Of a stretch of 27,622 nt of DNA, positions 22,932-27,622 are shown piece after piece. Under the pieces are notes generated by a model. The model saw only the letters and a program-made list of their open reading frames with translations, was not told where the DNA came from and did no database searches. Numbering within the stretch: position 1 is the stretch's first letter; every line of letters begins with the position of its first letter. The translations under genes and the position numbers were made by a program. Origin of the DNA: CAZKUN01 sp964555935 (GTDB taxonomy: Bacteria > Armatimonadota > Zipacnadia > Zipacnadales > VGFC01); the NCBI GenBank assembly GCA_964555935.1, contig CAZKUN010000110.1, positions 1 to 27,622 of the forward strand, written 5' to 3'.

Positions 22932-23931
22932 TCACTCGACCACGACTCGCAGCCCGGCAAGGAACCGGCAGGCGGCGTTGCAGATGAACATGGCGAACAC
23001 CCCGAGGATGAATCCAAGCGCGAGGCTGATGAACAGGCAGAACAGGACGGCCACGAGAGAATCTCTCTCACCTGTGAAGTTCCCCTCGACCATGAGAACG
23101 ATGGCAAGAACCAGAACCGTTCCCATCGCCAACGCCGCGCACAGAAGGGACGGGAAGATCAGCCCCAGGCCCCGGATCTCAACGCGCTCGGGCTCGACCT
23201 CATCACCCGCCAGCCGTGGGCGTAGCGCCATGCCGCCTGCCGTGCTGACAACCAGCGGCCCGAAGTGGGACGCCAGCAGGTTGAATAGCAGCGCGAAGAT
23301 GAGGGCGCTCGCGGGCGGCACGATCAGCACCCACAAGTAGGGGATCAGCCCGGGCAGCATCCCGGCCCACACTGACGGCCCGCCCAACACGCCAGAGGCT
23401 ATATACACCCCCCCCGGGCAGCACGATGGAATACGCAACGCCACCCAGGACCGCACCTACTTTCAACGCCGACAGCGGATCGATCCAGCGCAAGCCCCGG
23501 TCGCCAGAGTGCCAGGCGCGTGATTCCGAGAATCTCACGGTCCAGCCTATGCCGGCTCCGACCATTAGGTTGAACAGCCACACGCATAGAGGGACAGCTG
23601 CTGTCACGCCGCCCAGACACCACAGAACGGACTTGTACGTGTTCTCGACAATCTCGTAGAGGTCAATGGGCGAGCCCGGGCTGGACGCTGCCCAGGTAGT
23701 GATTCCCACCAGGAACGCGAGGCCAATCGCGACGACTGTGATGACCAGCGCAATGAGCATCCCGCGGCCAATTGCCTGGGCGGGATCGATGCGGGTGATG
23801 CGGATTTCGTCGACAGATCCGCCGGGGGCTTCCCATTCCATGGGCGACGGCGGGGGCGGGATGTACAGAGGCGGCGCGCCAGGGACGACATCCGCGCTGC
23901 GTTCAACACCATTTCCGCTTTGGTCACCCAC
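22932..23931 (-). CDS. DUF3566-like triple-repeat membrane protein, frameshifted at a G8 run
   Basis: The frame opens with GTG at 23931 (GGAGG eight bases upstream). It runs through a Pro-rich N-terminus (PPPPSPMEWEAPGG), the start of repeat 1 (VDEIRITRIDP), its end (LFNLMVGAGIGWTVRF) and the start of repeat 2 (LRWIDPLSALKVGAVLGG). At the minus-strand G8 run (plus strand C8 at 23408-23415) homology moves to the neighbouring frame. It continues there with ALLFNLLASHFGPLVV and repeat 3, ending FLAGLRVVVE at 22932. Removing one G restores a single reading of about 330 residues. This is a sequencing indel, a phase-variable switch or an inactivating mutation. It lies 23 bp before the zinc-ribbon gene. 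Confidence 0.78.
23408..23415. other. Homopolymer C8 (G8 on the coding strand) at the frameshift
   Basis: Eight consecutive C, directly followed by GGG, lie exactly where the two halves of the frameshifted DUF3566-like gene change frame. With seven bases the frame would be continuous. Confidence 0.85.
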
Positions 23932-24008
23932 AACTGAGCCCTCCGCGCCTGGAACTGCTTACCCCTCCCGTTTCTCGCACGAAGGCCGCCGGGCCTGCAC
24001 GGCGTCCA

Positions 24009-24971
24009 TCAGCACAACTCGACCGTAACGCCACCCGTAAGACGAGCAGCCGTGTTGAGCGCGAGCGTCGCCAGAGCCCCGGCAACGCCGCCCGCCAGCA
24101 CGCACAGCCCGATGACGCCGACGAAGCGAGCAACGTCGGCGGCTGTCGGGAGATCCTCCAACAGCAGGGAGGCCGGGCCGAGCAACGTCAGCACCAGCGC
24201 GAAGGCGAATCCCGCCATCACGGCCGCCGGCTGCAGGATGCCGACGCTCTTGACGACAACCAGTTCGGGATCGGGGCCATCGCCCTCTGCCTTCGGCCGG
24301 ACCGCCGACCCGCCCGTGCATCGGAATCTCACGGGCCCGAACTTGGCCGCGAGGGCGTTGAAGAGCGCCGCTGCCAACACGGCTCCCACCGGCGCCAGCA
24401 TCGCTACCCATCCAGCCTGTGCCAGGGACTGGTAGGGGAAAACAGCCGGGCGCCCATAGCCGCCGACCAGTCCGGAGACATGCGATATGAGCAACGGCGT
24501 CATCCCGAGGACGGCAACCACGCACCCGATCGCGGCCCCGACCTTTAGCGCGGAGCCGGGCTGGACCCTCGAGAGACCCAACCACCCGGCGCGCCAAGCG
24601 CATTCATCGGTGAACCTGACCAGCCAGCCGTGGGTCCAGGCGGCGACGTAGTTGAACAGCCCGCGAGCGATGAACAGCATCAGCGCTGCTGCGAATCCGA
24701 CACTTGCCACGGACGCGACACCAATGCCGAGCCCGCCACGCAAGGGCACGCCGCCGCCGCCAAGAACCTGGACCCCCAGCGACCCGAACAGGAAGACGAA
24801 GAGGCTGACAGCCACGCCAACAGGCACGACTGTTCTGATGAAGGGTCCGGACTCGAGGTGGACGACACGAATCTCATCAACCATGCCGCCCGGCGCGTCC
24901 CACGCCATGGGCGAGGGCGGCGGCAGCGTGGCTGGGTCGAATACCGGCGGCGGAGCGGGAGTGTCATTCAT
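24009..24971 (-). CDS. DUF3566-like triple-repeat membrane protein, intact
   Basis: This 320-residue protein is the best intact example of the local family. The ATG at 24971 has AGGAGG eight bases upstream. The Pro-rich N-terminus ends in PPPSPMAWDAPGGMVDEIRV, nearly the same as in the next gene. Three membrane units follow, closing with LFNYVAAWTHGWLVRF, LFNALAAKFGPVRFRC and LNTAARLTGGVTVEL. The starts of units 2 and 3 read LSRVQPGSALKVGAAIG and VVVKSVGILQPAAV. About seven transmembrane helices are visible. There are no catalytic residues or binding motifs that I recognise. It is 55 bp downstream of another family member. I infer an envelope or membrane-organising role only from the fold; the function is unknown. 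Confidence 0.85.
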   Translation of the reverse strand: MNDTPAPPPVFDPATLPPPSPMAWDAPGGMVDEIRVVHLESGPFIRTVVPVGVAVSLFVFLFGSLGVQVLGGGGVPLRGGLGIGVASVASVGFAAALMLFIARGLFNYVAAWTHGWLVRFTDECAWRAGWLGLSRVQPGSALKVGAAIGCVVAVLGMTPLLISHVSGLVGGYGRPAVFPYQSLAQAGWVAMLAPVGAVLAAALFNALAAKFGPVRFRCTGGSAVRPKAEGDGPDPELVVVKSVGILQPAAVMAGFAFALVLTLLGPASLLLEDLPTAADVARFVGVIGLCVLAGGVAGALATLALNTAARLTGGVTVELC

Positions 24972-25026
24972 CGATCTGGCCTCCTACCTCTACCCAACCC
25001 GACGTTTGCAGGGCGCGGTGGTTGCG

Positions 25027-25985
25027 TCACTTCACCTCGACGCGCAGGCCGCCCAGGGCGCCCAGGGCGGCGTTCAGGCTCAGCGCCGCCACGCCCCCCA
25101 ACAACCACCCGCCCACGAGCGTCACAGGAAATACCCACAGCCCCAGGGGCGTGTCGTTTATGGGCCATAGGGATGAGAATGGCGACACGAGGAGCCACCA
25201 GACCGCCAGCGTGCCACGCAGAGGTCGGCGATCTGCCAGACTCCCACGCTCCGGACCATCGCGACTTCCGGATCGATATGGCCCGCGGCCGGGTCGTCGA
25301 TCCCGCTGCGTCCGCGGCTGCAGAGAAACGTCAGCGGCCCGTAGCGACTTGCCAGCCAGTTGAAGACCAACGCTCCTACGCCGGCGGATACCGGGAACGC
25401 GAGGGCCGATGGAATCGGGTAGACAGCCGCCCAGGCGACCGACTGCCACACGGAAGTGCCAGTCAGCGGCAGACACCGGATCACGTTGACGACCGCCGCG
25501 ACGATGAAGTACAGCGCGCCAATGACGGCGCCCGCTACGAGCATCGCGCGAGGCTCCACGCGGACAAGGCCGCGAACGCGCATGGTCCGCCGCAGCGGCG
25601 CGTGGAACCGGACGGGCCAGCCGGGCGTGCCCGGTCGTCGGATGTTGAGGATCGAGGCGGCGAGCAACGCGACAGCGCATGCCGCGATCGGGCTAAGCAA
25701 GATCGTGGAGCCCCACCACCAACCGAAGAGTGCCGCTGCCGCTGCCGCGCTACCGGCGCCCAGCGCGTGCGCGTGCCACACGAGGCGGCATAGCACCACG
25801 CCCAAGACCCCCGCGAACCCAGCGACACCCGCCGCCGGGACCACCGTTCGAATGTACGGGAGCCAAAACACCTTGACGACGCGGATCTCATCCGAGCCCG
25901 TGCCCCCGGCATGATGCCCGGCGGGCGACGGGGGAGGCTCGACAGCCGGACGGCCGGGGTGATCTGGGCTTCCAGTGCTCAACAC
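25027..25985 (-). CDS. DUF3566-like triple-repeat membrane protein, frameshifted near the 3' end
   Basis: The start is set at the GTG at 25985, six bases after AAGGAG; a TTG at 26003 would add six residues. The Pro-rich N-terminus (PPPSPAGHHAGG) and unit 1 (DEIRVVKV...ILNIRRPGTPGWPVRF) are followed by unit 2 (VRVEPRAMLVAGAVIG...LVFNWLASRYGPLTFLC). Unit 3 begins MVRSVGVWQIADL. Between about 25200 and 25240 homology jumps to another frame, which continues WWLLVSPFSSLWPINDTP and ends ALSLNAALGALGGLRVEVK at 25027. In the original frame translation would stop at 25158. Unlike the G8 case there is no long homopolymer here. It is the first of four tandem paralogs and is divergent from the E1 operon. 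Confidence 0.75.
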
Positions 25986-26175
25986 TGCAATCTCCTTCAC
26001 CAATCCATCTGCCAGTTGCCTCCGAGTTCGCGTTAGGGGGACGTCGATCCTGCCGAACTGGGATGAGTATGAGCGCCGTCACGCTGATCGGCGAATGCCC
26101 GCGAGCGGCCGGGTGTTACAGAAGTGAGGGCCGGCCGGTCGCGGCCTACTCGCGCAGAACTGAGGGGGTGCCGGG

Positions 26176-27159
26176 ATGGCCCATGGGGACCGCGAGCTGT
26201 TGCTGCATTTCTACGAGGACATGCTGACGATACGCTTCTTCGAGGAGAAGATCCGGGATGTCATGATGCGCGAGAGGCTCTTCAGAGGCAGCGCCCATCT
26301 CGGCATCGGACAGGAAGCCGTGGCGGTCGGCGCGGTGCACGCGCTGCAGCAGGATGATTACGTTATCAGCACCCATCGGGGCCACGGTCATGCTGTCGCG
26401 AAGGGCATGGATCCCGAGCGCATGTTCGCCGAGATCATGGGCCGATCGACGGGCGTTTGCCGGGGCAAGGGCGGTTCGATGCACCTTGCGGACGCGAGTC
26501 TGAACTTCATCGGCGAGAACCCCGTCGTCGGCTCGAACGCGCCCATGGCCGTCGGGCTGGCGTGGGCGGCGAAGCTCGAGGACAGCGGCCGAATCGCGGC
26601 GGCGTTCTTCGGCGAGGGCGCGCTCAACACCGGCGCGTTCCACGAGGCCGCGAACATGGCGGCTCTGTGGGGGGTGCCCGCGCTCTTCCTCTGCGAGAAC
26701 AACAACTACGCCATCAGCGTGCCCGTTGAGAAATCCAGCGCCATCGCGGAACTCGAAGACCGCGCGCTCGGGTATGGAATCGAGGGCAAACGTGTCGACG
26801 GGATGCGCGTGATGGATGTCTACGAAGCGGTCACGGGCGCGGCGGCTGATGCGCGGGAAATGTCGAGACCGCAGTATCTGGTCTTCGACACGTACCGGTT
26901 CGAGGGTCACCACACCTCGGATAAGCAGACCTATCGCCCAAGCGAAGAGGCCCAGGAAGAGTTCCGCGAGCACGACCCGATCCACTGGCTTGAGCGGGAG
27001 ATGATCAACGACCACACGGTCAAGCTTCAGACGACAATCGAGTATCGAGACCGGATTCGGAATGAGGTTGACCAGGCATTCGAGGCGGCGAGGCAGGCTC
27101 CGTGGCCAGAGCCAGAGGACGCGTTGATAGGCGTCTACGCCGGCGAGGGGGGTGCGTGA
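26176..27159 (+). CDS. 2-oxoacid dehydrogenase E1 alpha subunit (pyruvate/acetoin type)
   Basis: This 327-residue subunit is full length for PdhA/AcoA. H67 and H70 lie in THRGHGH at the active-site channel, the GKGGSMHL loop is at 98-104, and the thiamine-diphosphate motif runs from GEGALN (146-151) to NNN (175-177). The substrate-loop stretch GHHTSDKQTYR (244-254) is closer to bacterial acetoin/branched-chain types than to the phosphorylated mitochondrial loop. The enzyme decarboxylates pyruvate or a related 2-oxoacid and passes the acyl group to lipoyl E2. The ATG at 26176 follows GAGGGGG. The beta subunit gene begins one base after the stop, so the alpha2beta2 subunits are made together. 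Confidence 0.95.
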   Translation: MAHGDRELLLHFYEDMLTIRFFEEKIRDVMMRERLFRGSAHLGIGQEAVAVGAVHALQQDDYVISTHRGHGHAVAKGMDPERMFAEIMGRSTGVCRGKGGSMHLADASLNFIGENPVVGSNAPMAVGLAWAAKLEDSGRIAAAFFGEGALNTGAFHEAANMAALWGVPALFLCENNNYAISVPVEKSSAIAELEDRALGYGIEGKRVDGMRVMDVYEAVTGAAADAREMSRPQYLVFDTYRFEGHHTSDKQTYRPSEEAQEEFREHDPIHWLEREMINDHTVKLQTTIEYRDRIRNEVDQAFEAARQAPWPEPEDALIGVYAGEGGA

Positions 27160-27160
27160 G

Positions 27161-27622
27161 ATGGCTCGGAAAATGAGGAACATCACGTACGCCCAGGCCG
27201 TGCGGACCGCCCTGCGGGAGGAGCTGGAGCGCGACGAGCGCGTGCTGCTGTTTGGGGAGGATGTGGGCCAGTATGGCGGCGTGTACGGGGCCACCACCGG
27301 CCTGCAGCGGGAGTTTGGCGGCGAGCGAGTGCGGGACACTCCGATCTCGGAGATGGCCATCGCCGGCATCGCGGTCGGCGCCGCTCTGGCGGGCTTTCGT
27401 CCCGTGGCCGAGATCATGTACGAGGACTTCTTGACCCATGCCTCCGACGCGATCGTGAATAACGCGGCGAAGTGGCGATACATGAGCGGCGAGCAGTTCA
27501 CGCTGCCGATCGTGTACCGCTCACCCGGAGGCGGCGGCGCGGGATATGCTGCGCAACACTCGCAGAATCTGGAGGCCTGGTTCGCGCATGTTCCCGGGCT
27601 CAAAGTGGTCGCGACCGGCCTC
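27161..27622 (+). CDS. 2-oxoacid dehydrogenase E1 beta subunit, 3' end outside window
   Basis: The frame is open from the ATG at 27161 to the window end (154 codons). It starts two bases after the last base of the E1 alpha stop, with a GAGGGGGG ribosome-binding stretch inside the alpha gene. ITYAQAVRTALREELERD, LLFGEDVGQYGG (E and D of the cofactor-activating strand), RVRDTPISEMAIAGIAVGAALAG, PVAEIMYEDF and RSPGGGGAGYAAQHSQNLEAWFAHVPGLKVV are the conserved blocks of PdhB/AcoB-type subunits in order. Family members are about 325 residues, so half is outside. An E2 gene is expected next. Confidence 0.95.
   Translation, partial: MARKMRNITYAQAVRTALREELERDERVLLFGEDVGQYGGVYGATTGLQREFGGERVRDTPISEMAIAGIAVGAALAGFRPVAEIMYEDFLTHASDAIVNNAAKWRYMSGEQFTLPIVYRSPGGGGAGYAAQHSQNLEAWFAHVPGLKVVATGL

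Noticed and set aside
26146..27603. Long open frame (485 codons) antisense to the E1 alpha and beta genes
   Set aside because: It is complementary to two well conserved enzymes; high GC keeps the antisense frame open and it has no recognisable motif.
1..27622. CRISPR array, tRNA, rRNA or complete insertion sequence
   Set aside because: I saw no regularly spaced direct repeats, tRNA-like cloverleaf, rRNA core sequence, or transposase with terminal inverted repeats.

Overview
The window is GC-rich chromosomal bacterial DNA. I found no rRNA, tRNA, CRISPR array or intact transposon. Several gene types occur together: Tat-exported Gfo/Idh/MocA oxidoreductases, a ThuA domain protein, a heparinase-like lyase, a prepilin-like protein with an H-X(n)-DG motif beside an ECF sigma factor, and many secreted sugar-active enzymes. 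This mix is typical of uncultured Armatimonadota, Planctomycetota and related polysaccharide-degrading phyla. I lean towards Armatimonadota but cannot prove it from the sequence. Two genes are interrupted by single-base frameshifts and three end at abrupt junctions, so recent decay, rearrangement and assembly error must all be considered.

Layout. (1) 1-1373, minus strand: two small membrane or secreted proteins and the C-terminal piece of a serine recombinase. (2) 1286-5230, minus: two secreted proteins, a toroid plus BNR-propeller protein and a propeller-like protein whose 3' end is cut off at the recombinase junction. (3) 5417-6097, plus: a small RiPP-like locus with a 45-residue candidate precursor, a PqqD/MftB-like recognition protein and a radical SAM protein that loses homology soon after its GGEP motif. 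(4) 6146-7951, minus: a LolD/MacB-type ABC ATPase and FtsX-like permease. (5) 8078-9314, minus: an ECF sigma factor followed one base later by a membrane-anchored prepilin-like protein with an anti-sigma-like N-terminus.

(6) 9410-19190, minus, and 19279-21744, plus: a carbohydrate-catabolism island. It holds a clan GH-A glycosidase, three Gfo/Idh/MocA oxidoreductases (two with nearly identical Tat leaders), a ThuA protein, a discoidin-type binding protein, a secreted esterase, a five-bladed-propeller glycosidase and a divergent heparinase II/III-like lyase. The enzymes probably take apart an acidic or modified plant or algal polysaccharide outside the cytoplasm and then oxidise the sugars.

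(7) 21793-25985, minus: four tandem paralogous membrane proteins. Each appears to be built from three copies of a DUF3566-like module; one carries two zinc ribbons at its N-terminus and two are frameshifted. (8) 26176-27622, plus: E1 alpha and E1 beta (partial) of a pyruvate/acetoin-type 2-oxoacid dehydrogenase, the only clear central-metabolism genes.

The most interesting items are the RiPP-like locus, the triple-repeat membrane protein family with its zinc-ribbon variant, and the evidence that a Tat export leader was shuffled between oxidoreductase paralogs.
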